From assembly GCA_020850225.1 (NCBI GenBank), contig JADZFD010000045.1, positions 62,001 to 126,000 of the forward strand: a stretch of 64,000 nt of DNA. The letters are read 5' to 3'. A program made the translations under genes and the position numbers. Of this stretch, positions 9,401-17,783 are shown one piece after another (within the stretch, counting starts at the first letter, position 1; each line of letters starts with the position of its first letter). The DNA comes from Saprospiraceae bacterium (lineage in GTDB: Bacteria; Bacteroidota; Bacteroidia; Chitinophagales; Saprospiraceae). The notes below the pieces were generated by a model. That model worked only from the letters and a program-made list of their open reading frames with translations. It did not search any database and was not told the DNA's origin.

Positions 9401-10055
9401 TATTATTGGTATATGCGTGATGCTCATGATTACAATAAAGCGTATAATTATGCTTACTTACATATTCGCCTGTAACAGCATCTATATTCAAATCCCAGTA
9501 ATCTGCAGTTGACTTAATGTCCATGCTTAAATTCCATACGAGAATCAGTTTTTTATCTACCAATTCGTATTTTAACGCTGCTGTAACCGGCGTGTCTGTC
9601 AATTCAGGAATTTCATATACATATTTACCATCATTATTTCTACCTGAAGCTATCGGACGACTGTTTACAGATAATCCAAGATGTTGTGCGGCATTGATTA
9701 TTGCTGCATCAGCACCGATTTTATAAGCAGTTGCATTGATTTTGCTTTCTGCTGACTGAACAAAATTCTGATTGGCAGAAAAAACTTCACCGTCCTTTAC
9801 AACTATTACAGCCATTGCATTTCTGACAGGAATACCTTTACACGTCTGATTCAGATACAAGTAGGTAATACCCATGTCTGACGTTGCTTCAGAACTTAGT
9901 ATTGTTCCCTGAACATCAGATGATTCCAACTGCCATTGGGGTGTCATTTTTTGAATATACTCCATTGCAGTTGAAAATGTGGATTTATCCTGAGCGAAAA
10001 CCGCCAAAGGCAGGATAAATACGAGAAAGAATAACCATTTTTTCATTAGAGTCAT
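6471..10055 (-). CDS. Secreted M36 (fungalysin-type) zinc metallopeptidase with T9SS tail
   Basis: A 1194-residue exported protease. In order: signal peptide MKKWLFFLVFILPLAVFAQ (the ATG at codon 4 is an equally good start); FTP/PepSY-like propeptide (about 30-200); M36 catalytic domain with zinc site HEYGHG near residue 593 and downstream Glu in MGEGWSDFFA; a PA domain inserted at about 465-555 (KIAIIDRGVCDFSNKV); a DUF11-like domain (TKTATTSIDPGADVDIAIHA) near 830-900; a jelly-roll region; and a type A T9SS sorting domain (FRLEPNPADDYVSIS ... GMYLVNIST). Expected to be secreted and surface-bound or released to degrade extracellular protein. It stands alone with its own terminator. Confidence 0.95.
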   Translation of the reverse strand: MTLMKKWLFFLVFILPLAVFAQDKSTFSTAMEYIQKMTPQWQLESSDVQGTILSSEATSDMGITYLYLNQTCKGIPVRNAMAVIVVKDGEVFSANQNFVQSAESKINATAYKIGADAAIINAAQHLGLSVNSRPIASGRNNDGKYVYEIPELTDTPVTAALKYELVDKKLILVWNLSMDIKSTADYWDLNIDAVTGEYVSKHNYTLYCNHEHHAYTNNNNCNEHVEHIVPVVSAAANPLSIAKYNVYALPVESPIHGSRTLVGDELYKDYSPFGWHDTDGVVGPEFTITRGNNVHAYQDKEDRNIPDSPETEGGNNLNFDYPLDLTKDPRENADAAVTNLFYMNNMIHDITYKLGFNEEFGNFQQNNYTGKGDGRDYVQAQAFDGITLHENGQTEPVKINNANFSTPIDGFSGRMQMYLWTNTAGIISIDEPENIKGFINKYGEGRFGKPIPNKDEPAVSAKVAVSKASGVNSTAGCTPITNASDLKGKIAIIDRGVCDFSNKVYNVQQAGAIAAIVCNISGINGGTGEEIVDMGAALNSEKVTIPSIFMKKSDCDKIRLELSKGTDVVMTFQEKGNSGPKYYDGALDNGIIAHEYGHGISTRLTGGRLNSSCLFNDEQMGEGWSDFFAMVLTHKPGDKGSDARGMGNYASGLSPNGRGIRRYPYSTDMTINPQTYKDIRGTTEPHPVGEVWADILWDMYWKFVDSYGFDPDWNNETSGNFLATKLVIEALKIQPCNPDFITGRNAILKADSLLFNGKNGRFIWESFARRGVGYYASAGNTRNDNVEDFSLLPTLKITKTATTSIDPGADVDIAIHAINHIPSRQNQVIITDELPEGMTYIAGSANIEPTVSGNVLVFELGDMDYKREIDITYRTRSDKDNKSVTLEKENFDGRYDWETENIEGSEEWITSYDIFKSPDISYSIFNGTTDGDASLISIPYNIRGKRPVMRFWHRYNTQNGNDGGMVLISVNGGPYNRIPKEQFIRNPYNTELVYGTLVETGIYVFSGNSGGGNWNDNLDGPWIDSYIDLSAYTGQNVSFKFRFVCDEAVSGTGVFTGWYIDDFEIIDLFSYHAQACISAENGAGEKACTDALETFVNPDNTVSTKDIEKSKHVLFRLEPNPADDYVSISLFNPLDRLADISIVTLSGKEVYKTKLEVTGDRGLITINTSKIPAGMYLVNISTSDAKYTEKLIIK

Positions 10056-10206
10056 GGTTTAAAAGTTAATAATAGGATTGCTTGTATTTAATAAAATTTC
10101 ATAAAAATATAACTTTCTGTATTTCTGACATATTTTTTTATACTAAATTGTATAAAATGTTTTTTTGCTGACATCAGGAAGGTATAAAGGGTATGTATTT
10201 GAGTTA

Positions 10207-10214
10207 TATATTTG
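10207..10214 (+). promoter_or_regulatory. Possible Bacteroidota -7 box TATATTTG upstream of rlmB
   Basis: Matches the TAnnTTTG consensus about 130 nt before the rlmB ATG. No well-spaced TTG -33 element was found, so support is weak. Confidence 0.35.
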
Positions 10215-10346
10215 TGTACAACCTTAATCATTAACACGGAATTAAAATCTATGTGATATTAAATTAATATTGATATCCGAATATTATTACAGCATCCTGA
10301 AAATAACCATATTTGCCATTGATTACAAATATTTAACTTAACCGAT

Positions 10347-11090
10347 ATGTCTGATATAATTTACGGTAGAAATACACTCATCGAAGCCTTCAAGTCAGGA
10401 AGAAGTATAGAAAAGGTATTTATGCTTAATACAATAAGAGGAGAACTGGAAATACAAATTCGAAAAGAATGTAAAAACAATAACATTCCCCTTGCCAAAG
10501 TTCCAGAGATCAAGTTGAAGGAATTAGCGGGACAACACGCTGTTCATCAGGGTATAGTTGCTATTATTCCAGCCATTACCTATGTGGATTACAGACAGTT
10601 GATCCAACAGTCTGTCAACAGTGACAGGACTCCATTAATAGTGGTAATAGATAGTGTGACAGATGTGCGCAATATCGGTGCAATTGCACGTTCAGCATAT
10701 TTTTTTGGTGCGCATGGGTTGATTATTTCCGGCAATACATCGGGCAGGGTCAATGAAGAAGCTGTTAAAGCATCGGCAGGTGCTCTGCTGCAGCTACCTG
10801 TGGCAAGAGCCGGTAGTATCTATGAGTTGATTAGTGATTTGCAAGCATCGGGAATCATTGTAGCTGCCACAAGTCTGACCAAATCAATACCTGTCAGTAC
10901 GTGCGATCTGACTGAATCGGTTGCTATAATACTGGGATCTGAGGGCGCAGGTTTGCACTACAAAGTGCTCGAAATTGTAGACTACAGTATTGAAATTCCG
11001 GCTGTGAATGTATTTGATTCCCTGAATGTATCCGTTGCTGCCGGTATTTTGTTGTATGAGACTGCCCGGCAACGAACTCAGGTTAAATAA
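10347..11090 (+). CDS. rlmB: 23S rRNA (guanosine-2'-O-)methyltransferase RlmB / TrmH family
   Basis: A 247-residue SPOUT methyltransferase. The N-terminal substrate-binding domain (YGRNTLIEAFKSGRSIEKV ... HQGIVAII) is typical of RlmB. The knotted C-terminal domain has motif 1 DVRNIGAIARSAYFFGAHG, motif 2 IILGSEGAGL and motif 3 SLNVSVAAGILLYE. It uses S-adenosylmethionine to 2'-O-methylate a 23S rRNA guanosine. Length and domain order are normal. The family is often annotated simply as TrmH, so the exact target base is inferred. Confidence 0.92.
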   Translation: MSDIIYGRNTLIEAFKSGRSIEKVFMLNTIRGELEIQIRKECKNNNIPLAKVPEIKLKELAGQHAVHQGIVAIIPAITYVDYRQLIQQSVNSDRTPLIVVIDSVTDVRNIGAIARSAYFFGAHGLIISGNTSGRVNEEAVKASAGALLQLPVARAGSIYELISDLQASGIIVAATSLTKSIPVSTCDLTESVAIILGSEGAGLHYKVLEIVDYSIEIPAVNVFDSLNVSVAAGILLYETARQRTQVK

Positions 11091-11147
11091 TTTTGTGTTA
11101 GAACAATTGCAGGGAATCCGTGTTTTTTAGTTCGTAAAAATATCGTT

Positions 11148-12083
11148 ATGAAACAATTCCGTTTTAAATACATTATGCTGCTTGGCGCAGTATTATTTGT
11201 TCTTCCCTTTACCTCATGTAAAACGTCCAAAGTTGTTGTATCAGATAAGACACTGGATAATGCCTTGTTGTGGGAAATTACCGGTCCGGGCATATCCAAG
11301 CCATCCTATCTCTATGGTACAATTCACCTGATAGAAAGCAAAGATTATTTTTTACCTAAAGGAACAATGACTGCTTTGGATAAAGTTGACAAAATCGTAT
11401 TTGAAATCGATATGAAAGACATGAGCGATATGTCGGCCATGATGCGTCTGATGGATAAATTATTCATGAAGGACAACAAGACACTTAAAGACCTCCTTTC
11501 AGAGAAGGACTACACCTATGTTGGCGAATACTTTAAAAAGAAAGGGTTGCCATTAATGATGATTGAAAAGATGAAACCCATGTTTCTAACTGCGCTAACT
11601 TACGGAGATATGGAACCGGGTGGATTGGATGGAGGAAAGATGAAGTCCTATGAAATGGAACTGATGGAAATCGCAAAAAGCAACAATAAAGAAACGGGTG
11701 GTCTGGAAACGATAGACTTTCAACTGAGTTTATTTGATGAAATACCCTATGAAGCGCAGGCCAATATGTTGCTGGAGTCTATAAAAAGCAGCGAAGGTGG
11801 TGAATCTGGCAGCAATGAGCTGAATGAAATGACTAAAATGTATCTAAAGCAGGATATCAATAGTATGGCTAATATGATCAGTGAAGAGGATAAAAACACA
11901 GAAGGATTTGAAGAAAAACTGTTGACAAAACGTAACGAAAACTGGATTCCTCTCATTATTGAAGGAGCTAAAAAGGGCTCCGTATTTTATGCAGTAGGTG
12001 CAGGACACCTGGGCGGTCCCAAAGGTGTAATCAATCTGCTCAGGAAAGAAGGTATACGGGTAATACCTTTGTCTCATAAATAA
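11148..12083 (+). CDS. TraB/GumN family lipoprotein
   Basis: A 311-residue protein with a lipoprotein signal (MLLGAVLFVLPFTSC, Cys near 25). TraB/GumN hallmarks are the N-terminal WEITGPGISKPSYLYGTIH block, the FEIDM acidic segment and the C-terminal AVGAGHLGGPKGVINLLRKEG motif. Members are membrane- or periplasm-associated and are proposed to be metalloprotease-like on structural grounds; no substrate is known here. It follows rlmB by 57 nt and converges with the yraN gene 11 nt downstream. Confidence 0.88.
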   Translation: MKQFRFKYIMLLGAVLFVLPFTSCKTSKVVVSDKTLDNALLWEITGPGISKPSYLYGTIHLIESKDYFLPKGTMTALDKVDKIVFEIDMKDMSDMSAMMRLMDKLFMKDNKTLKDLLSEKDYTYVGEYFKKKGLPLMMIEKMKPMFLTALTYGDMEPGGLDGGKMKSYEMELMEIAKSNNKETGGLETIDFQLSLFDEIPYEAQANMLLESIKSSEGGESGSNELNEMTKMYLKQDINSMANMISEEDKNTEGFEEKLLTKRNENWIPLIIEGAKKGSVFYAVGAGHLGGPKGVINLLRKEGIRVIPLSHK

Positions 12084-12094
12084 TGGGATTCAAT

Positions 12095-12460
12095 CTAAAT
12101 GGAAGGAAAGAATGCATCTTTATAGTGATTAATTACAGGAAGTGATTCTTTTTCGAAGAGGATGCTAACGATATCAAAACGGATTTCCCATTCATGGCCG
12201 GTTAATTGCATATACCTGCCTGCTGCATCAAAGATCAGATTTTCCTTGTAGGCAGATATACTTTCTTCAGGTGACCCATAGTGATTGGAAGATCTGGATT
12301 TAACTTCTGCAAATACCAGTATATTACCATCTTTTGCTATAATATCAATTTCTGCCTTGCCAATTCTCCAGTTGCGCTCAAGAATCAAATATCCCTGTGC
12401 TGTAAGGAATTCCACAGCAATATCCTCGCCTTTTTTACCGATGATTTGTTGCCTTGCCAT
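12095..12460 (-). CDS. YraN / UPF0102 endonuclease-like protein
   Basis: A 121-residue PD-(D/E)xK-fold protein of the UPF0102 family. The pattern GKKGEDIAVEFLTAQGYLILERNWR, then GKAEIDIIAKDGNILVFAEVKSR, contains the nuclease-like D...ExK triad (EIDII ... FAEVK). Length is typical. Its biological role is not established for most members. It lies 5 nt after the inositol-phosphatase-like gene in the same direction. Confidence 0.9.
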   Translation of the reverse strand: MARQQIIGKKGEDIAVEFLTAQGYLILERNWRIGKAEIDIIAKDGNILVFAEVKSRSSNHYGSPEESISAYKENLIFDAAGRYMQLTGHEWEIRFDIVSILFEKESLPVINHYKDAFFPSI

Positions 12461-12465
12461 AGATA

Positions 12466-13272
12466 TTAAACAATTTGTCCGGTTATTTTCAGCATTTCAT
12501 GCTTAAATTGTGGAGCACAGGCAAGTATTTCTCCCTCAAAAAGCCAGTTGTCACTATCTTTATAGTCGCTGATCAGACCACCTGCTTCCCTGACTATCAG
12601 TGCACCGGCAGCTATATCCCACGCATTGAGGTTGTCTTCATAGAAGGCTCCGAAGCGGCCATTTGCCACGTAACATAAATCCAGAGCTGCCGATCCAAGC
12701 CGGCGTATACCCCGTGTTTGCAATAGTACCTCCCTGAGTGCCAGGAAATGTGCATTCCTGATACATTCCGGTTTATAGGAAAATCCTGTACCAACGAGAA
12801 TATCCTGAAAAGAAGACCTCTGTGTCACCCGAATGGGAATACCATTACATTGAGCGCCCTTACCTTTTATGGCTGTATACGTTTCACTGTGCATGACATC
12901 GTGTACAATACCTAAAACGATGTCCTTTTTATAATAAAGTGCTACACTAATACTGAATACAGGTACCTCATAGAGAAAATTGGTAGTCCCGTCCAACGGA
13001 TCAATTATCCATGTATACTCTCTGATTTCCTGCTGAGTCATAGCTTCTTCAGTAATAAATCCGACGTTTTCAATCAGCGGGGCAAGACCATCAATAAGCA
13101 TCTGTTCAGCGGTTTTGTCTACATAAGACACCAGAGAATTGGTACCTTTTTCGATTACTTCATCAGGAGCAATACCTGCAAAATGATTTTTGATAAAATT
13201 ACCCACCTCTTTAATGATGGGTATTACAGCAGTAAGTAATGATTCTGATAAGGTAATATAGAATTGTGCCAT
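12466..13272 (-). CDS. Inositol monophosphatase (SuhB) family phosphatase
   Basis: A 268-residue Mg2+-dependent phosphatase. Metal-site motifs are the EE pair in GFITEEAMT, the signature WIIDPLDGTTNFLYEVP and the C-terminal WDIAAGALIVREAGG. Likely substrate is myo-inositol 1-phosphate or a related sugar phosphate. A second family member in this window (35211-36005) looks like CysQ, so the two probably have different substrates. Confidence 0.9.
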   Translation of the reverse strand: MAQFYITLSESLLTAVIPIIKEVGNFIKNHFAGIAPDEVIEKGTNSLVSYVDKTAEQMLIDGLAPLIENVGFITEEAMTQQEIREYTWIIDPLDGTTNFLYEVPVFSISVALYYKKDIVLGIVHDVMHSETYTAIKGKGAQCNGIPIRVTQRSSFQDILVGTGFSYKPECIRNAHFLALREVLLQTRGIRRLGSAALDLCYVANGRFGAFYEDNLNAWDIAAGALIVREAGGLISDYKDSDNWLFEGEILACAPQFKHEMLKITGQIV

Positions 13273-13289
13273 AAAGTATATATATTTTT

Positions 13290-13318
13290 TAAAAAAAGAG
13301 CCGGAAAAACCGGCTCTA
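13290..13318 (-). terminator. Rho-independent terminator of the NifU-like gene
   Basis: The stem AGAGCCGG/CCGGCTCT (13297-13304 / 13310-13317) is GC-rich against an AT-rich background and is followed on the minus strand by a T run. It separates the NifU gene from the phosphatase gene. Confidence 0.88.
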
Positions 13319-13392
13319 AACTACACAAAATCTTCATTATGAAAATTCTACCTTACCTCTTCTGTATAAAATATTTACAATAATTCCAAAGG

Positions 13393-13998
13393 TTATCCCA
13401 TCTCTGAGATCACTTCCCGTACTTCAGGTATCATACGCTTTAGCATACCTTCGATACCAGCTTTGAGCGTTATGGTCGATGAAGGACACCCACTGCAGGA
13501 TCCTTGCATAATAACCGTAACAACACCATCATCAAACGACTTAAATTCGATATTTCCACCATCCATTGCAACAGCCGGTTTGACATAGGTTTCTATCAGG
13601 TCTATAATACGTTGGATCAATTCTCCTTCATCTCCTTCGAAAACCTGCTTTTTAGCTTCTTCTTCTCTGGCAGCAACCACAGCTTCAAAGCCGTCTTTTA
13701 CAATAGCTTTATCATCGTTTACATACTGTTTGACAAATGTTTTAAGATTATGCAGGACATCTTCCCACTCATAATTCATTTCCTTGGTTATGGTAACAAA
13801 ATTATTATTGATATGAACACCCTTCACGTAAGGAAATTCAAAAAGTTCTGTTGCTAGTTGTGACCATTCCTGAGCCAGTTCCATTTCTTTAAAATCCGCA
13901 ATACCATTGTAAAGCATCTTATTGGTAACAAACTTAATTGATTCCGGGTTAGGGGTTTGTTCCGTATATAACATTACGGGTGACTTTACTGCATCCAT
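13393..13998 (-). CDS. NifU-family Fe-S scaffold protein (Nfu type)
   Basis: A 201-residue protein with an N-terminal Nfu_N scaffold domain (YTEQTPNPESIKFVTNKML) and a C-terminal NifU domain (IETYVKPAVAMDGGNIEFKSF, GSCSGCPSSTITLKAGIE). The CxxC is the Fe-S cluster site. It acts in cytoplasmic assembly or delivery of [Fe-S] clusters. Single-gene unit with a strong terminator. Confidence 0.93.
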   Translation of the reverse strand: MDAVKSPVMLYTEQTPNPESIKFVTNKMLYNGIADFKEMELAQEWSQLATELFEFPYVKGVHINNNFVTITKEMNYEWEDVLHNLKTFVKQYVNDDKAIVKDGFEAVVAAREEEAKKQVFEGDEGELIQRIIDLIETYVKPAVAMDGGNIEFKSFDDGVVTVIMQGSCSGCPSSTITLKAGIEGMLKRMIPEVREVISEMG

Positions 13999-14224
13999 TC
14001 GTTGAATTTACTAATTTACTTGATTTTTGATATAAACAAAATTTGATACTTAAAGTTTTTAGTTGCTATAACTTTTATTAATCAGCTATATAAACGGTAG
14101 TATACTAATCATATAAACATGCAGGATGTTGTAGATTTTTAAAAAAAGTTATCCTTGAATGTATTAACCAGGATATGGTGTTTGTCCTTATATTTGTCTT
14201 TTATTTTTTTAAAATTGTGATCAT

Positions 14225-15142
14225 ATGCTGACATGGAATGAATTTGCAAAAGCGGATACTCAGGCATGGAAAGAAAAAGCAACAGCCGACAGTAAGGGCA
14301 AATTTATAGTAGAGGATTTGGTTTATAATGTAGAAGATGATTTTATAGTTGATGCTTTTACAACTTCATCCTTTAGTCATATACCTATCACCGGAATCCA
14401 TACTCAATCAGGAATGTATGTGGACACGATTGATAAATCAGCATCAGCACTTAATAAATCTATATTACAACACCTACAGTCCGGAGTAGATAGTTTGATT
14501 TTAGTTGTTCACGAAGATGCAGACCTGCATACATTACTGGCAGGTATTTATCCAGATGCACTATCCATAACCCTGATAACAGATATGCACATTCCTGTTC
14601 TGGAAAACAAAGTGAAAAATTATATACAGGAAGTCTATCCGGATAAAGCCTCTCAAATCCATATTTCAGTACAGAAACGCCTGCTGTTGAGTCAAGATCT
14701 GAAGTTTTCACAACGACTCTCTTCGTACTGCGACTTTCTGAATCATACAAATGTACACGAAAAGTTGGCTTTAGATTTAACATTAAAGCAAGATTTTCTT
14801 GCTCAGATTGCTGAATTACGTGCCTATAGAATACTATGGAATCGAAGTGGCCGACCTTCAGAACATCTGAGGATAGTATCTTCACCTCATTACGGAACTA
14901 ATCAGGATATTCATCCGATGATAGTTGTTAATTATCAGATGATGTCGGCTATATTGGGCAATAGTGATGTTGCTGCAATACCTATGGTATCAGATAGTGA
15001 ACATGTCAGACTTTCTTTGAATTTAATGCATATATTTAAAGAAGAATGTAGGTTGGGAGTTGTACAAGATCCGGTAGCGGGAGCTTATTTGCCAGAAATA
15101 CTGACAGAAAAAATGGTAGAATTTTGTAGTTCAATCCAATAA
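14225..15142 (+). CDS. Truncated methylmalonyl-CoA-mutase-small-subunit-like protein
   Basis: A 305-residue protein. The C-terminal half (FLAQIAELRAYRILW, IVVNYQMMSAILGNSDVAAIPM, CRLGVVQDPVAGAYLPEIL) follows the layout of the methylmalonyl-CoA mutase TIM barrel, and the N-terminal WNEFAKADTQAWKEK resembles the start of the small subunit MutA. It is much shorter than ordinary MutA (usually over 450 residues), and no B12-binding DxHxxG domain is present. No large-subunit gene is in the window. Likely a non-catalytic partner of a MutB encoded elsewhere, or a degenerate paralogue. Upstream is a possible -7 box (TATATTTG, 14189). Confidence 0.7.
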   Translation: MLTWNEFAKADTQAWKEKATADSKGKFIVEDLVYNVEDDFIVDAFTTSSFSHIPITGIHTQSGMYVDTIDKSASALNKSILQHLQSGVDSLILVVHEDADLHTLLAGIYPDALSITLITDMHIPVLENKVKNYIQEVYPDKASQIHISVQKRLLLSQDLKFSQRLSSYCDFLNHTNVHEKLALDLTLKQDFLAQIAELRAYRILWNRSGRPSEHLRIVSSPHYGTNQDIHPMIVVNYQMMSAILGNSDVAAIPMVSDSEHVRLSLNLMHIFKEECRLGVVQDPVAGAYLPEILTEKMVEFCSSIQ

Positions 15143-15316
15143 TTTAGTCTTTTAATTACATCTTTTTGTATATTATCAGGTTATTATTATGTTAAAAACA
15201 TAGATAGAATAAAATCTTTACAGGATATTTGAGTTTTAAATGGAAGTATTAATAGTATAACCGTAAATTGATTTGATTTTTGGGACTCAGTATTAATACC
15301 CGATTTTGATACATTA

Positions 15317-17485
15317 ATGGATACAAAACAAATAATAAAAATGATTTTAAGAAGTTCAATCGTAGTAGCTTTATTGTTAGGGTTTTATTGGTTTAATTCC
15401 GGACCTGCCAAAATAACGGGTGCAGACAACAAGGAGGCACTGACACTCAAGGCCATGATGCAAACTATAGAATATACGCATCTGAATCCCAAAGCTATAG
15501 ATGATGAGATGGGCAAAGCAGTATATAAACTATTTTTAAAACGAATAGACGGAGGCAAACGATATTTAACCCAAAAGGATATCGATTTTTTAAAAAATTA
15601 TGAAACAAAGATAGACGATCAGATCCGGGAGCTCAATTTTGAATTTTTCAATGAAACATCCTTGTTGCTCGACAAAGGATTAAAGAATTCTGAAGCATAT
15701 TTTTTTGATGCTATTGATGGCAATATCGATATTGAAAAGCCTGGGTATTTTCAGACCAATCCGGATAGTCTTGCCTACGCCTCTGACGATAAAGAGCTAA
15801 AAAGCAGATGGCAGCAGATAGTACAATGGGAGGTGAACGCTAAATTACTCAGTAGTATTGAAGCTCAGGTAAAAGACACCGTACAGACCAATCCTAAAAA
15901 ATCAACGGACGAACTTAAATTGGAAGCAATTAAAGATATCCGAAAAAGATATGTCGATTTCTTCGAAAGAATCAAAAAACTAAGACGATCAGACAGGATG
16001 GAAACATATCTGGGTAGTATAGCCAATTATTTTGACCCGCATACGGATTATTTCAGCCCTGTAGAAAAGCAAAATTTTGATATCAGTATGGGGAATAAAC
16101 TTGAAGGCATCGGAGCACGGTTACAGTTGGATGGAGATTATACAAAAGTATTCAGTATCGTTGTGGGTGGTCCTGCTTGGAAGACTAAAAAGTTGGAAGA
16201 GAATGATGTAATCCTGAAGATATCCCAGGCGGGTAAAGAGCCAGTAGATATAGCCGGTATGCGTTTGGATGATGTTGTTCAGCTAATCAGAGGCAAAAAA
16301 GGAACAACAGTAATACTGACTGTAAGAAAAAAGAATAATTCTGTTGAAGATATTGCTATTGAAAGAGACGAAGTACAACTAGATGACAGCAAGGCCAAAT
16401 CCCTGGTGCTGAATATACCTGGAAACGTACAGCATATCGGATATATTTATCTGCCTAAATTCTATTCTTCCTTTGAGGTAGACGGAGGCAACTCCTGTGC
16501 TGCTGATGTAGCCATGGAAATACTGAAACTGAAAGAGCAGCAAGTGAATGGTATCATACTGGATTTGAGAAACAATTCCGGTGGTTCATTGAATGATGTA
16601 GTTGATATGAGTGGATTTTTTATAGAAAACGGCCCTATTGTTCAGGTTAAAGGCAGAGACAGTAAACCCAGTATATATAATGACAAGGACAATGAGGTAC
16701 TTTATGACGGACCACTTATTATCATGGTTAATCAGAATAGTGCTTCTGCCTCTGAAATTATAGCTGCTGCAATGCAGGATTATAACAGGGCCATAATAGT
16801 AGGCAGTAAGTCAACATTCGGAAAGGGAACGGTACAGCGCTTTTATGACTTAGACAGAATTGTGGGCGGAAATGAGGAATATAAACCATTAGGTAACGTC
16901 AAAACAACTACCCAAAAATTCTATAGAATTAATGGTGGATCCACTCAAATGAAGGGAGTGATTCCTGATGTTGTACTTCCCGATTTTTATCAATACATTG
17001 ACATGGGTGAAAAAGAGTATGAATATGCTATGGCATGGTCTGAAATAGAACCTACCAAATACAGTCAGTCTGTTGTTGTTCTTGAAAACAAGAAAAAGGT
17101 AATCGAAAAAAGTAGGGAAAGAATATCACACAATGATAAATTTATCTATATAGATAAAAGAGCATCCAAATTAAAAAAGCAAAGGGATGAATCCCGTTTT
17201 CCATTAGATTTCCGTAGCTACAGGGTGTTGGTTGAAAATAGAGATAAGGAAGATGATCAGGATGAAAATATTCTAAAAAACAATGTTAAGAATTTAGAAA
17301 TCACCAATGTACCGTCCGATTACCACAAAACACTTAAAGATGAGGGCTACAAGGCACGTAATGACGAGTTTATTAAAGATCTTAAAAAAGATATATATCT
17401 GGAAGAAACGATGTATATAATGAGAGATATGATCCGGTCTGAGAAGTCATTTGTATCCATTCAGCCAAAATTGACATCAAGGTAG
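15317..17485 (+). CDS. prc: Tail-specific protease (Tsp/Prc-type S41 peptidase)
   Basis: A 722-residue periplasmic carboxy-terminal protease. Domains: an N-terminal membrane/signal segment (SSIVVALLLGFYWF), a helical Tsp N-domain to about residue 240 (YFDPHTDYFSPVEKQNFD), PDZ (about 260-350; GGPAWKTKKLEENDVILKI), S41 peptidase core with catalytic Ser in NQNSASASEIIAAA and catalytic Lys in STFGKGTVQ, and a C-terminal DUF3340-like helical tail. It degrades periplasmic or membrane proteins through their C-termini. Distinct from the shorter CtpA-type homologue at 38546-40177. Confidence 0.93.
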   Translation: MDTKQIIKMILRSSIVVALLLGFYWFNSGPAKITGADNKEALTLKAMMQTIEYTHLNPKAIDDEMGKAVYKLFLKRIDGGKRYLTQKDIDFLKNYETKIDDQIRELNFEFFNETSLLLDKGLKNSEAYFFDAIDGNIDIEKPGYFQTNPDSLAYASDDKELKSRWQQIVQWEVNAKLLSSIEAQVKDTVQTNPKKSTDELKLEAIKDIRKRYVDFFERIKKLRRSDRMETYLGSIANYFDPHTDYFSPVEKQNFDISMGNKLEGIGARLQLDGDYTKVFSIVVGGPAWKTKKLEENDVILKISQAGKEPVDIAGMRLDDVVQLIRGKKGTTVILTVRKKNNSVEDIAIERDEVQLDDSKAKSLVLNIPGNVQHIGYIYLPKFYSSFEVDGGNSCAADVAMEILKLKEQQVNGIILDLRNNSGGSLNDVVDMSGFFIENGPIVQVKGRDSKPSIYNDKDNEVLYDGPLIIMVNQNSASASEIIAAAMQDYNRAIIVGSKSTFGKGTVQRFYDLDRIVGGNEEYKPLGNVKTTTQKFYRINGGSTQMKGVIPDVVLPDFYQYIDMGEKEYEYAMAWSEIEPTKYSQSVVVLENKKKVIEKSRERISHNDKFIYIDKRASKLKKQRDESRFPLDFRSYRVLVENRDKEDDQDENILKNNVKNLEITNVPSDYHKTLKDEGYKARNDEFIKDLKKDIYLEETMYIMRDMIRSEKSFVSIQPKLTSR

Positions 17486-17504
17486 AGATTGTATTGGAAC
17501 TATA

Positions 17505-17550
17505 AGTAAAAAGCGCCATGGGTACATTAATTCCATTGGCGCTTTTTATT
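17505..17550 (+). terminator. Rho-independent terminator after the Tsp-type protease
   Basis: Arms AAAAAGCGCCATGG and CCATTGGCGCTTTTT (17508-17521 / 17533-17547) pair with one bulged T; T-rich sequence follows. Confidence 0.85.
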
Positions 17551-17642
17551 TTTTACAGAAGATTGTGTCAATAGTAGCATGAAATATATTGTATTGCTCA
17601 AATACATGTTGATGAGTTAATGTCTAATGTTAAAAATAAAGT

Positions 17643-17650
17643 TACCTTTG
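17643..17650 (+). promoter_or_regulatory. -7 box TACCTTTG upstream of cdsA-psd
   Basis: Exact TAnnTTTG match 133 nt upstream of cdsA. No -33 element at the usual spacing was seen. Confidence 0.45.
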
Positions 17651-17783
17651 TGTCTTCAATTGATTTATAATTTATTGCAATAAATTTATTAACAGGTTTT
17701 TTGTTGTTTTATAGAATTTATAGTATGTAATCATATAAATACGTGTAATTATATAGTATTACCTGCCTTATACCGCAATACAA

